NCBI GenBank assembly: GCA_014204635.1
Contig: JACHLS010000003.1
Span: 310,001-374,000, forward strand
Reading direction: 5' to 3'
Length of the DNA: 64,000 bases
Source: Sporosarcina luteola
GTDB lineage: Bacteria; Bacillota; Bacilli; Bacillales_A; Planococcaceae
Shown: positions 22,703-31,446 of the stretch, in pieces
Layout: every line of letters starts with the position of its first letter
Position numbering within the stretch: position 1 is the first letter of the stretch
Program-made: the position numbers and the translations under genes
The notes under the pieces: generated by a model
Told to the model about the DNA's origin: nothing
Database searches by the model: none
What the model saw: only the letters and a program-made list of their open reading frames with translations

Positions 22703-24052
22703 TTATAACTTCATGACTGCTTCGATGAAAGCATCCCCCCGTTGTTCAAAACTCTTGTATTGATCCCAACTGGCACATGCAGGCGAAAGCAATACAACAT
22801 CCCCTGCTTCTGATTGATCGTACGCATGTTGGACAGCTGTTTCCATTGAGTGTGCCATACTGACTTGGCTAATGCCGCAGGAGGAAGCAAATTCATTGAA
22901 ACGATTCGCCGTTTCTCCTACTGATATGACAGATTTGACATGACCCATAAAGGGACGCAATTCCTCAAAGCTGTGGCCGCGGTCTAGCCCGCCGGCAATT
23001 AGTATTGTCGGTAAATTGAATGAAGAGAGTGCACTCTTCGTTGCAAGTGTATTGGTAGCCTTGGAATCGTTATAAAACTTCCTGCCTTTAATCTCTTTCA
23101 CAAATTGCATTCGGTGACGTACGCCAGTAAAAGAACTTAACACACTCTCTATTGTTTCTTTGTCGCATTCCATCAGAATAGCGGCAGCAGTCGCTGCCAG
23201 AATATTTTCTAAGTTATGCTGGCCAGGCAGTTTAATCATCGCCCGATCCACATACGGCTCGCCCTGCCAATATATAAATTGTTCATCCGCTGATATTCCG
23301 TCTGCTGCTCGGCCGGCAAGGGAGAATGGCACCTTTGTTGCTTGTGTGGAATGTATATGTTGAAAAACTTCTGGTTGATCGGCATTGAAGATTATATAAT
23401 CCTCTGCAGTTTGGTTCTTGGTAATATTCGCCTTTGCTTCGGCGTAAGCCTCTGGCGATCCATGATAGTCCAAATGGGCATCATATAAATTTGTCCAGAT
23501 GGCAATCCTTGGCTTAAAAGATTCGGTGCCAGCTAGTTGAAATGAAGACACTTCCATAACAATTAGTTGATCGGCAAACGCTTCCTGTGCGACTGCCGTA
23601 GCAACAGTTCCGATGTTGCCTGCAATGAGGGGCTGCTTTCCCCCGATGTTCAAAATATGATAGAGCAATGTTGTTGTAGTCGTTTTCCCATTAGATCCTG
23701 TTACCGCAATAATGGGCGCTTCGCTGATGCGATATGCCAGTTCCACCTCAGTCCATATCGGGATGCCTTTTTGAACAGCCTTTTCAATAACCGTATTTGT
23801 ATAAGGGATGCCTGGATTCTTTACAATGAAATCAAAACCAAAATCCAAAATGTGAGAAGGGTGCCCCCCGCAAATGACTTCAATTCCTTTTTCTTTCAAG
23901 AGATGTGCTTCTTGATTCCCCTCTTCCGGCGATGCATCGTTCACCACGACTTCTGCGCCTGCATTATGCAGCATGTTGGCAGCGGCAAATCCGCTTCTAG
24001 CAAGGCCGAGCACAAGTATTTTCTTTCCTGAAAACTGATCTGGATGATTCAT
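22703..24052 (-). CDS. murD: UDP-N-acetylmuramoylalanine--D-glutamate ligase
   Basis: A 449-residue Mur ligase that adds D-Glu to UDP-MurNAc-L-Ala. The N-terminal Rossmann domain has ILVLGLARSGFAAANML. The ATP loop is AVTGSNGKTTTTTLL, followed by GNIGTVA, EVSSFQLAG, HNLENILAA and YNDSKATNTLAT. The start MNHPDQFSGKK at 24052 has GGAGGTG upstream and overlaps the mraY stop by four bases. A longer frame inside mraY is rejected. Part of mraY-murD-spoVE. Confidence 0.96.
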   Translation of the reverse strand: MNHPDQFSGKKILVLGLARSGFAAANMLHNAGAEVVVNDASPEEGNQEAHLLKEKGIEVICGGHPSHILDFGFDFIVKNPGIPYTNTVIEKAVQKGIPIWTEVELAYRISEAPIIAVTGSNGKTTTTTLLYHILNIGGKQPLIAGNIGTVATAVAQEAFADQLIVMEVSSFQLAGTESFKPRIAIWTNLYDAHLDYHGSPEAYAEAKANITKNQTAEDYIIFNADQPEVFQHIHSTQATKVPFSLAGRAADGISADEQFIYWQGEPYVDRAMIKLPGQHNLENILAATAAAILMECDKETIESVLSSFTGVRHRMQFVKEIKGRKFYNDSKATNTLATKSALSSFNLPTILIAGGLDRGHSFEELRPFMGHVKSVISVGETANRFNEFASSCGISQVSMAHSMETAVQHAYDQSEAGDVVLLSPACASWDQYKSFEQRGDAFIEAVMKL

Positions 24053-25026
24053 GATAACACCTCCAACATGATCGGCAACAGAGCCGAAAGTAAAGCAACA
24101 CCCCAAAAAACAACTACTATTTTCCATTCCGACCAACCTGACAATTCAAAATGGTGGTGAATGGGACTCATTTTGAATACTCGCTTACCCGTCAATTTAA
24201 AGCTCGCGACTTGGATGATGACGGACAGTGTTTCTATTACATAGACAAGTCCAATTAGCACTAAGAGCAACTCTTGCTTTACAAGAATGGACAACATTGC
24301 AAGCGCTCCCCCTAATGCTAAAGATCCCGTGTCCCCCATAAATACTTTTGCGGGTTTCAAATTGAATAGCAAAAAGCCGAGCATTGCCCCCGATACAACG
24401 AAAGCGAACATTGCGATGTCGTATTGTTCATAAAAGAGTCCATGAACACCGAATGCTGCAAACGCTATGGTGGACGTACCTGCCACAAGGCCATCCAGGC
24501 CATCCGATAGATTCACGGCGTTTGAAAAACCGACTAGCCAGAAAACGAGAAATGCAACATAAAATATTCCCATTTCTAATTTGATATCAGTAAAAGGGAT
24601 TTGCAGCGTAGTATCAAACGGGCCCATCTTTAACAGGAAAAATGCTGCAATGGCAATAATGATTTGGCCGATCAATTTTTGAATCGATGTAAGGCCAAGG
24701 TTTCGTTTCATCACAACAATAATGAAATCATCCAAAAATCCGATAATCCCGAAACCAACTAACACAAGCATCAAAACAATCGTCTGTGTTGTTAACACGT
24801 CTTCATATATGTATGATAAAACGAACATTGAAATGATGATTGAAAACAGGAAAATAAGGCCGCCCATCGTAGGCGTACCCGCCTTCTTAAGATGTGATTT
24901 GGGGCCTTCTTCCCTTATGCTCTGGCCAAATTTCAACTTTCGAAGTAAAGGTAAGACAGCAATACCGATTATTGCTGTCATTACAAATGTGACGGCGATC
25001 GCCGATAAAGTAGTGACGAGTGTCAT
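24049..25026 (-). CDS. mraY: Phospho-N-acetylmuramoyl-pentapeptide transferase
   Basis: A 325-residue integral membrane enzyme that makes lipid I from UDP-MurNAc-pentapeptide and undecaprenyl phosphate. Family motifs: GPKSHLKKAGTPTMGGL near residue 41, the catalytic DD pair in GFLDDFIIV, NLSDGLDGLVAGTS, FMGDTGSLALGG and FKMSPIHHHFELSGWSE. AAGGAG precedes the ATG. In B. subtilis murE stands between spoVD and mraY; here that interval is only 129 bases with no gene. Confidence 0.96.
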   Translation of the reverse strand: MTLVTTLSAIAVTFVMTAIIGIAVLPLLRKLKFGQSIREEGPKSHLKKAGTPTMGGLIFLFSIIISMFVLSYIYEDVLTTQTIVLMLVLVGFGIIGFLDDFIIVVMKRNLGLTSIQKLIGQIIIAIAAFFLLKMGPFDTTLQIPFTDIKLEMGIFYVAFLVFWLVGFSNAVNLSDGLDGLVAGTSTIAFAAFGVHGLFYEQYDIAMFAFVVSGAMLGFLLFNLKPAKVFMGDTGSLALGGALAMLSILVKQELLLVLIGLVYVIETLSVIIQVASFKLTGKRVFKMSPIHHHFELSGWSEWKIVVVFWGVALLSALLPIMLEVLS

Positions 25027-25155
25027 AGTAATGTTCTCCTTAATTGTTTTGAAACAAGATCTTCTATATCTTAAAATAAATATTGATATTGCGCTATAAT
25101 TTTATTCTTTACATCAAGAAGGTTTCAGAAGGAAAGCTTGAAAAAATGGGCTTAC

Positions 25156-27069
25156 TCATTCCGTATACAAATGGATCACATCATCCACTTCCATCAACGT
25201 ATCAGGCGCCGGCAATTGGTATTTCACCTCATCGCCATCCCCATGCCATTCTATTCGATACGTATGGAGCTGTCTTGCAATCATACCTTTTGTCATACCT
25301 GTAAGATCAGGAACTCGGTGTGTAACAGGATCTCCCCATCTATACTCTTTTTCCAACTGCCCTTCCCTTTTCGAAATGCCTGCCAAAGGTGCGATCTCTT
25401 CTATGATGCGCCCAACGATAGGGGCCGCAATGACACCACCAAACTGAATCGAATTTTTCGGACTATCCACTGCCACATAAACGATTAGCTCCGGGTCATC
25501 TGCTGGTGCAAAGCCGATGAAGGAAACGATATAATCACCATCTTTATATGTTCCATCTACTACTTTTTGCGCTGTCCCTGTTTTACCACCGACACGCAAT
25601 CCATCGGTGAACGCATTGCGTCCAGATCCAAGTGCCACTACTGACTCCAGCGCTTCCCGCACTTGAGCGGAAGTTTCCTCACTGATCACCCTTCTCTTCA
25701 ATTCCGGACCGAAGGACTGGATAGTCTTCCCATTCTCGTCCTTTATTTCCTTGACGATATATGGCTTATACAGATTACCCCCGTTAACGGCAGCTGAAAC
25801 AGCTTGCACTTGTTGAATCGGTGTGACGGAAATTCCTTGGCCGAATGATGTCGTCGCTTGTTCAACCGGGCCAAACGCTTCTTTGGAAAATAGGATTCCC
25901 TTCGCTTCACCAGCTATTCCTGATTCTGTCGATTGTCCAAAACCGAAGTTTCGAATGTATTGATCCAATCTTTCGCTTCCAAGTCGCTGGCCAATCTCTA
26001 TAAAACCCGGATTGCAAGAGTTTTCTACCACTTCCAAGAAGGTTTGATGTCCATGTCCTGAACGCTTCCAACAGCGTAATCTCGCATTGGCCACCATAGT
26101 AAATCCCGGGTCGTTAAAATGCTCGTTGCGCAAATTAATAACCTTCTCTTCCAGTCCAGCTGCGAGTGTAACAATTTTAAATGTTGATCCGGGTTCGAAT
26201 GTCATCCAGACCGGCAGATTGCGGTTGTATATAGACGGATCGGCTTCTTGATAATTGGCTGGGTCGAACGTCGGATAGGAAGCAAGAGACAAAATTTCCC
26301 CTGTTTTCGGATTCATGACAATTCCAAGGGCCTGCGCCGCGTCATATTTTTCCATCGCTTGCATTAACTCACGTTCTACAATTTGCTGCATCTCCAAATC
26401 GATGGTCAGCTCCACGGTCGCACCATTCTTACCCGATTGGAACCCATCATCCACATGAGGTAATGGAATCGTCCTTGCATCGGTATACATACGGATGACA
26501 TCACCCGTTCCTTGCAAATACTCATTATATGCGTACTCGATTCCTGCAAGGCCTTTCCCATCATATCCTGTGAATCCGATCAATCGGGCTAATAATTTTT
26601 CATATGGATAGGTACGCACAAAATCCACACCTGTATACAGCCCTTCAATTTGCAGTTTGGCAATTTCATCTGCTTGTTCCTTCGTTATATTCTTGCCCTC
26701 AGGTGCTAACCTGTTCATATAGCCTTTTTTCGACATTTTCGCAAGCAATGCTTTCTCATCTGCTCCTAAAATAGGAGCCAGAAGTGCTGCACTCTTTTCT
26801 ACATCCTTGTTTTGGGAGGGCATAAAATACAATGTAGGTGCCAATTGATTCCCAACAATCATCTTTCCGTTCCGATCATTAATATTGCCTCTGACAGCTC
26901 CGAAGGGTATTTCCCGATCCCAATTCGCTTCTGCACGCTCTTTCAACCATTCATGCTTAATGATTTGCACATGAAACAGCTTTCCAACGACTAACAACAA
27001 AGCGATTAGAAAGAGGACGAAGACAGCGCGGATTCTCTTCTTCGATTGAATGGTTATGGCTTTTCGCAG
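25156..27069 (-). CDS. spoVD: Stage V sporulation protein D (sporulation class B PBP), probable CTG start
   Basis: A 637-residue class B penicillin-binding protein for spore cortex synthesis. Transpeptidase motifs are EPGSTFKI (active Ser), SCNPG (SxN) and GGKTGTAQK (KTG). One PASTA domain is at the C-terminus (VPDLTGMTKGMIARQLHTYRI), as in SpoVD; vegetative PbpB next door has two. No ATG, GTG or TTG occurs in frame before the transmembrane helix. A CTG at 27067-27069 with GGAAGGTG seven bases upstream gives the expected N-terminus (RKAITIQSKKRIRAVFVLF) and family length, so I infer CTG initiation. A TTG at 27000 would cut the membrane anchor. Confidence 0.9.
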   Translation of the reverse strand: MRKAITIQSKKRIRAVFVLFLIALLLVVGKLFHVQIIKHEWLKERAEANWDREIPFGAVRGNINDRNGKMIVGNQLAPTLYFMPSQNKDVEKSAALLAPILGADEKALLAKMSKKGYMNRLAPEGKNITKEQADEIAKLQIEGLYTGVDFVRTYPYEKLLARLIGFTGYDGKGLAGIEYAYNEYLQGTGDVIRMYTDARTIPLPHVDDGFQSGKNGATVELTIDLEMQQIVERELMQAMEKYDAAQALGIVMNPKTGEILSLASYPTFDPANYQEADPSIYNRNLPVWMTFEPGSTFKIVTLAAGLEEKVINLRNEHFNDPGFTMVANARLRCWKRSGHGHQTFLEVVENSCNPGFIEIGQRLGSERLDQYIRNFGFGQSTESGIAGEAKGILFSKEAFGPVEQATTSFGQGISVTPIQQVQAVSAAVNGGNLYKPYIVKEIKDENGKTIQSFGPELKRRVISEETSAQVREALESVVALGSGRNAFTDGLRVGGKTGTAQKVVDGTYKDGDYIVSFIGFAPADDPELIVYVAVDSPKNSIQFGGVIAAPIVGRIIEEIAPLAGISKREGQLEKEYRWGDPVTHRVPDLTGMTKGMIARQLHTYRIEWHGDGDEVKYQLPAPDTLMEVDDVIHLYTE

Positions 27070-27126
27070 GGCTCCACACCTTCCGTTTTTTATAACAACC
27101 TATGAATGTATGGGCTAAGCTATTCG

Positions 27127-29355
27127 TCAACCGCCGATAATCTGCTCTTCTTCTTCTTCCTCATTTGGTTCAGGCCGTTCATACTGTTCTTTCGGAGATT
27201 GCAACATAATGACCAAAGGATCGTTTTCACTTACTACGGTGCCAGGCGATAAACTCTGTTCAGTGACAAATCCATCCCCATTTAATCGAATATCGAGACC
27301 GGATTGCTGTTTAAAGGACAGGACCATTTTTTTGGACCATCCTGTAAAATCAGGCAATTGTGTTTTACCCGACGTTTTCAATAAAACCAATGAATCCTTC
27401 GTCAACTTAGTCCCTTCGCTCGGATATTGAGCCTCAATCTTGCCACCTTCCCCGATAAGGATAGGCCGAATCTCCTTTTCAGTTAACCCATCCATAACTG
27501 GTTTCGCTTCTTTATCTACGTAATCACCCAACTTAAAGGTTTCTACCTTTTCTATATTTTCTGGTATTATGTTTAAATATTTCAAACTACTTTCCATAAC
27601 CGGTTTGAATATTTTTGAAACAGGATCAGATCCCAGTTCTCCTATTTCTAATTTCGGCTGCTGTACTAATACGTATGTCAGCAACTGTGGATCATCAATC
27701 GGCGCCATGCCGAGGAAAGAATACAAATAATTGCCGTCACCTGACATATAGCCTCCTTTGGAATTAGGGATTTCTGCTGTTCCAGACTTTCCTCCAACAT
27801 CATAACCTGGAATAGCAAATTTCCTACCCGTACCTACTTCAGAGGTAACTGTAGAAGCGAGGACTTCCCTTACTTGTTTTGCTGTTTCTTTTGATATCGG
27901 TTTGCCTTTCTGTTCAGGAGTATGGTCTTGAACCACTTTTCCCGTATTCGGATCAATGATCTGATCAATGACGTAAGGTTTCATCATGACACCGTCATTA
28001 GCAATTGCGGAAGCCGCTTGTATCATCTGAATTGTTGTTACTGTGGAGCCTTGTCCGTACGAAGTAGTAAGGCGTTCGGCAGGATACCTGTCCAATAAAA
28101 ATCCTGACGCCTCATTTGGTAAATCAATTCCTACCTTTTCACCAAAACCGAATTCCTTCAGATACTCAATAAATTTCCGGTCACCAAGCTTTTCTAATAA
28201 GTAAGCCATTGAGACGTTTGACGACCGTTGGAATCCTTCTAAAAATGTAATCGTTCCCCATCCACCACGTTTAACATCGCGAATCGTCTTGTCGTGCAAT
28301 GTATATTGTCCGGAATTATATTTAGCGGCAGGATCCCATTTCTTTTCTTCAATTGCTGCCGCTAGTGTGAACATTTTCATCGTAGATCCTGGTTCAATTG
28401 TCGTTTCTATCGCTTCGTTTAACCAGTTCTCTGTCAATCCTTCTCTCGTACCCGGATGGAATGATGGCCGTTGGCTCATCGCATATATTTCGCCCGTTTT
28501 CGGATTGGCGACGATGACAAGCATCTTTTTAGGGGAATATTCCTTCTCAACCCGTGTCATGGCATCTTCCACGAAATTTTGAATCGTTTTATCGAGTGTC
28601 AAATGGATTTCGTTACCATTTTGAGGAGGTGAAAGGATTTTATCGCTTTTTGGAAGGATAAACCCCCAAACGTCAGACTGAAAATCAACCTTTCCATCGA
28701 CTCCTGACAATTGCTTATCAAACGTTTTTTCCAAGCCCATCTTTCCAACAGTTTGGTATGTACCGTCTGGTTGTTTTTCTCGCATGGCAAATCCGATCAA
28801 ATAGGAGGCAAATTTACCATTCGGATATAACCGCTTTTTCTCTTCCATAAAATTGATTCCGGTAAGATTTTCTCTCTTTATTGCTTTTCGTATTTTTTCC
28901 ATTGTTTCATGGTTGATGCCATTTCCTGCCTTACCAAACTCGATTTGCCAAGGTACCGTTTCCTTACTGGCTGCATTTTGAAATCTTTGCAGGATTTCTT
29001 CTTGTTTCATCGGGATATAGTTGCTTAGTACCTCTGCGGTCTTTTCATAATCCACCACATGGTATAGCGTCTTCGATCCTTTTGGCGTCGCTTTCTCACT
29101 AATGACTGCAAACAGCCGGTAGCTTAATGTATCCGAGGCGATTAATTCTCCATTGCGGTCCACGATTTCACCGCGCTCCGCTTTTAATATATTTTCTCTC
29201 GCATATTTCGAAGCGGCCATTGCTGCAAGCGGTCTCCCCTCAACCTGTCCAGTAATCTGAATGGACAAAAATCTCGCTATTAATAGAAAAAAGAGCCCCC
29301 CAAAAACTACAAACATCAGAAAGGCTCCCCATTGAAATCGAAATTTCTTCTTCAT
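27127..29355 (-). CDS. pbpB: Penicillin-binding protein 2B (division class B PBP)
   Basis: A 742-residue septal transpeptidase. One transmembrane segment (WGAFLMFVVFGGLFFLLIA), a dimerisation domain, then the transpeptidase with EPGSTMKM (active Ser), SSNVS (SxN) and GGKSGTAE (KSG). Two PASTA domains and an acidic tail (PNEEEEEEQ) follow. The start MKKKFRFQWG at 29355 overlaps the ftsL stop (ATGA), and a longer frame inside ftsL is rejected. It acts with FtsL/DivIB/DivIC and an FtsW. Confidence 0.96.
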   Translation of the reverse strand: MKKKFRFQWGAFLMFVVFGGLFFLLIARFLSIQITGQVEGRPLAAMAASKYARENILKAERGEIVDRNGELIASDTLSYRLFAVISEKATPKGSKTLYHVVDYEKTAEVLSNYIPMKQEEILQRFQNAASKETVPWQIEFGKAGNGINHETMEKIRKAIKRENLTGINFMEEKKRLYPNGKFASYLIGFAMREKQPDGTYQTVGKMGLEKTFDKQLSGVDGKVDFQSDVWGFILPKSDKILSPPQNGNEIHLTLDKTIQNFVEDAMTRVEKEYSPKKMLVIVANPKTGEIYAMSQRPSFHPGTREGLTENWLNEAIETTIEPGSTMKMFTLAAAIEEKKWDPAAKYNSGQYTLHDKTIRDVKRGGWGTITFLEGFQRSSNVSMAYLLEKLGDRKFIEYLKEFGFGEKVGIDLPNEASGFLLDRYPAERLTTSYGQGSTVTTIQMIQAASAIANDGVMMKPYVIDQIIDPNTGKVVQDHTPEQKGKPISKETAKQVREVLASTVTSEVGTGRKFAIPGYDVGGKSGTAEIPNSKGGYMSGDGNYLYSFLGMAPIDDPQLLTYVLVQQPKLEIGELGSDPVSKIFKPVMESSLKYLNIIPENIEKVETFKLGDYVDKEAKPVMDGLTEKEIRPILIGEGGKIEAQYPSEGTKLTKDSLVLLKTSGKTQLPDFTGWSKKMVLSFKQQSGLDIRLNGDGFVTEQSLSPGTVVSENDPLVIMLQSPKEQYERPEPNEEEEEEQIIGG

Positions 29356-29723
29356 TGTCCAGACACTACCTTCACGTTCTTCTCGTTCAGATCCAAGCCG
29401 AGCGCTTTCGCTTTCTCCCAAATGACTTCGTATGTAGATTTCTCTCTTACTTGGTTGGACAACTCCGTATTCTGTTTTGTAGTTTCTTCAATTTTTTTAT
29501 TGATGAGCTGCACTTCCTTATTCGTATCATTGATTTGCGCTTGCGTATGCAAAATCATTACGGAAAAAGCGATGACGACGGCGCCGAACATCATAAAGAG
29601 AAATTTTTCACCTTTGGAAAACAATTTTCTTGAAGGGCGTTGTGAAGGTTGTTGAATCGGCGTTTCCGTCGTTTCAATTGCCGGATTGCTGTAAGTATGC
29701 AACTTCTTTTGTGCCAATGCCAT
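29352..29723 (-). CDS. ftsL: Cell division protein FtsL
   Basis: A 123-residue bitopic protein with a cytoplasmic N-terminus (MALAQKKLHTYSNPAIE), one transmembrane segment (FMMFGAVVIAFSVMILH) and an extracellular leucine-zipper-like coiled coil (INDTNKEVQLINKKIEETTKQ). It stabilises DivIC and DivIB and activates septal synthesis. The ATG at 29723 follows AAGGGGG; a TTG one codon earlier is possible. Position between rsmH and pbpB is diagnostic for such a divergent family. Confidence 0.92.
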   Translation of the reverse strand: MALAQKKLHTYSNPAIETTETPIQQPSQRPSRKLFSKGEKFLFMMFGAVVIAFSVMILHTQAQINDTNKEVQLINKKIEETTKQNTELSNQVREKSTYEVIWEKAKALGLDLNEKNVKVVSGQ

Positions 29724-29736
29724 CAATTATTCCCCC

Positions 29737-30669
29737 TTATAATTTCTCAGCGATTCTCAATTTCGCAGATCTGGATCGCTTATTTTCTTCTATCTCTGCT
29801 TGGCTTGGAAGGATCGGTTTCCGGGTCACTACTTTAAGTGTCGGCTCCATGCCTTCTGGGATGACCGGCAAATTCGGTGGAAGTTCCGGTAACGAGGACG
29901 CTTCTTTGAATATTGTTTTGCAGAGCCGATCTTCCAAGGAATGAAACGTAATGACACAAATACGACCACCTTTTCCCAGAAGCCCAAGTGCATCTGAGAT
30001 TGACTTTTCCGCCGCCCCAAGCTCATCATTGACTGCAATTCGAATCGCTTGGAATACGCGCTTGGCAGGATGTCCACCTGTTCTTCGCGCTGCAGCAGGT
30101 ATGCCGGCCTTAATCAGTTCTACCAAATCGGATGTAGTCTGTATCGGCTGTTTACCACGTGCTTCTTCAATCTTTCTTGCAATGTTCTTCGCAAATTTCT
30201 CTTCACCGTACCGATAAAAAATACGTACCAAATCTTCGTACGGCCATTCGTTCACAACTTCATAGGCGGTTAAATCCGCCTCCGTATCCATGCGCATATC
30301 CAATTGTGCATCATGGTGATAGCTGAATCCTCTTTCTGGCGTATCCAGTTGAGGTGAGGAGACGCCCAGATCGTATAAGATCCCATCCACCTCAGTGATA
30401 TGAATTGTTTCTAGTTCCTCTTTTAGGTTCCTGAAATTCGAATGGATAAATGTAATTCTGTCCAAGTAATCCTTTAGCGTCACCTTCGCAGCCTCAATTG
30501 CCGTTGTATCTTGATCAAAGCAGATCAGCCGGCCATTCGGCGACAGCCGTTTTACAATTTCCAAGCTATGCCCTGCTCCGCCAAGGGTGCAATCCACATA
30601 GATCCCATCTTCTTTTATATGTAAGCCATCGACGGCTTCTTCGAGTAGTACTGTAATATGTTTAAAAAT
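29737..30669 (-). CDS. rsmH: 16S rRNA (cytosine1402-N4)-methyltransferase RsmH, probable ATT start
   Basis: A 310-residue SAM-dependent methyltransferase that modifies the 16S decoding site. It shows [11 protein letters not shown] (SAM loop), [28 protein letters not shown] and [11 protein letters not shown]. The conserved N-terminus ([21 protein letters not shown]) is encoded without any upstream ATG, GTG or TTG: the in-frame stop is reached first. The ATT at 30667-30669 aligns exactly with the family initiator Met and has AAGAAGG about eight bases upstream, so I infer ATT initiation. The first canonical codon (GTG, 30597) would delete 24 conserved residues. Confidence 0.92.
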   Translation of the reverse strand: MFKHITVLLEEAVDGLHIKEDGIYVDCTLGGAGHSLEIVKRLSPNGRLICFDQDTTAIEAAKVTLKDYLDRITFIHSNFRNLKEELETIHITEVDGILYDLGVSSPQLDTPERGFSYHHDAQLDMRMDTEADLTAYEVVNEWPYEDLVRIFYRYGEEKFAKNIARKIEEARGKQPIQTTSDLVELIKAGIPAAARRTGGHPAKRVFQAIRIAVNDELGAAEKSISDALGLLGKGGRICVITFHSLEDRLCKTIFKEASSLPELPPNLPVIPEGMEPTLKVVTRKPILPSQAEIEENKRSRSAKLRIAEKL

Positions 30670-30720
30670 CGAAACCGCCTTCTTTCTTCGTTGTCCTATA
30701 GTGGCTCATCAGTCGTCTTT

Positions 30721-31152
30721 TTAGAAATCGAAGTCGATGATGTTTTCCGCTATTTCATTAAATGATTGTTCGGAGTCCTCATAATAGGAATCCCAAAGTG
30801 TTTTGGACCAAATTTCTATCCGGCTGGAAACACCGATTACAACACAATCCTTTTCAATTTTCGAGTAGTTCAATAAAGAGGATGGAATGTTGACACGTCC
30901 TTGTTTGTCAATTTCCACTTCAGTTGCACCGGAAAAGAAAAACCTTGCAAACGCACGTGCATCCTTTTTCGTGACAGGCAACGCTTTCAACTTTTCCTCG
31001 AGTCGTTTCCATTCCTCCATAGGGTAACCGAAGAGACAATTATCCAGTCCACGGGTCAGCACAAAACCGTCCGCCAAATGTTCCCTGAATTTAGACGGGA
31101 CAATCAGCCGACCTTTTGTATCGACAGTATGTTGATATTCACCCATGAACAT
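30721..31152 (-). CDS. mraZ: Transcriptional regulator MraZ
   Basis: A 143-residue protein with two AbrB-like SpoVT folds that represses the dcw operon in other bacteria. Each half has the family core: [22 protein letters not shown] and [19 protein letters not shown], and [15 protein letters not shown] lies between them. The ATG at 31152 matches homologues; the frame further upstream is the promoter region. It probably autoregulates through the triple GTGG operator at 31184-31207. Confidence 0.95.
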   Translation of the reverse strand: MFMGEYQHTVDTKGRLIVPSKFREHLADGFVLTRGLDNCLFGYPMEEWKRLEEKLKALPVTKKDARAFARFFFSGATEVEIDKQGRVNIPSSLLNYSKIEKDCVVIGVSSRIEIWSKTLWDSYYEDSEQSFNEIAENIIDFDF

Positions 31153-31183
31153 ACTCTTCACCCCACTATATGAATTTAATGTA

Positions 31184-31207
31184 CCACATCCCCCCACATT
31201 CCTCCAC
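31184..31207 (-). promoter_or_regulatory. Putative MraZ operator (three GTGG at 10-bp period)
   Basis: On the minus strand GTGG occurs three times with exactly six bases between copies (plus-strand CCAC at 31184-31187, 31194-31197 and 31204-31207). MraZ proteins bind short G-rich direct repeats at about 10-bp spacing in front of mraZ in other bacteria. It lies about 30 bases before the mraZ ATG. A TTGACA (minus) at 31234-31239 lies upstream and could be a -35 element. Confidence 0.65.
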
Positions 31208-31311
31208 CCATATTCCTCTTTCATATGAAAATGTGTCAATAGTACTTGTTTCAATGAGATTTTTACATGAATCAACAAAATACAGGAAGACAATTTTCTT
31301 AATCAACATAG

Positions 31312-31340
31312 AAAAACCTCTCGGCATTCGCCAAGAGGTC
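31312..31340 (-). terminator. Terminator after bshC
   Basis: Minus strand ACCTCTTGGC and GCCGAGAGGT form a hairpin followed by T5. It separates the bshC transcript from the mraZ promoter region. Confidence 0.85.
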
Positions 31341-31446
31341 TGTATCTTTTCCATTCAGTTAACAACTTGCTTGCTGTTCGCCAGCTTTTATTCCATATTA
31401 TCTCGGTTTACTTACTAATTTTTCCACGGCTACTCCGGGCAATCAA

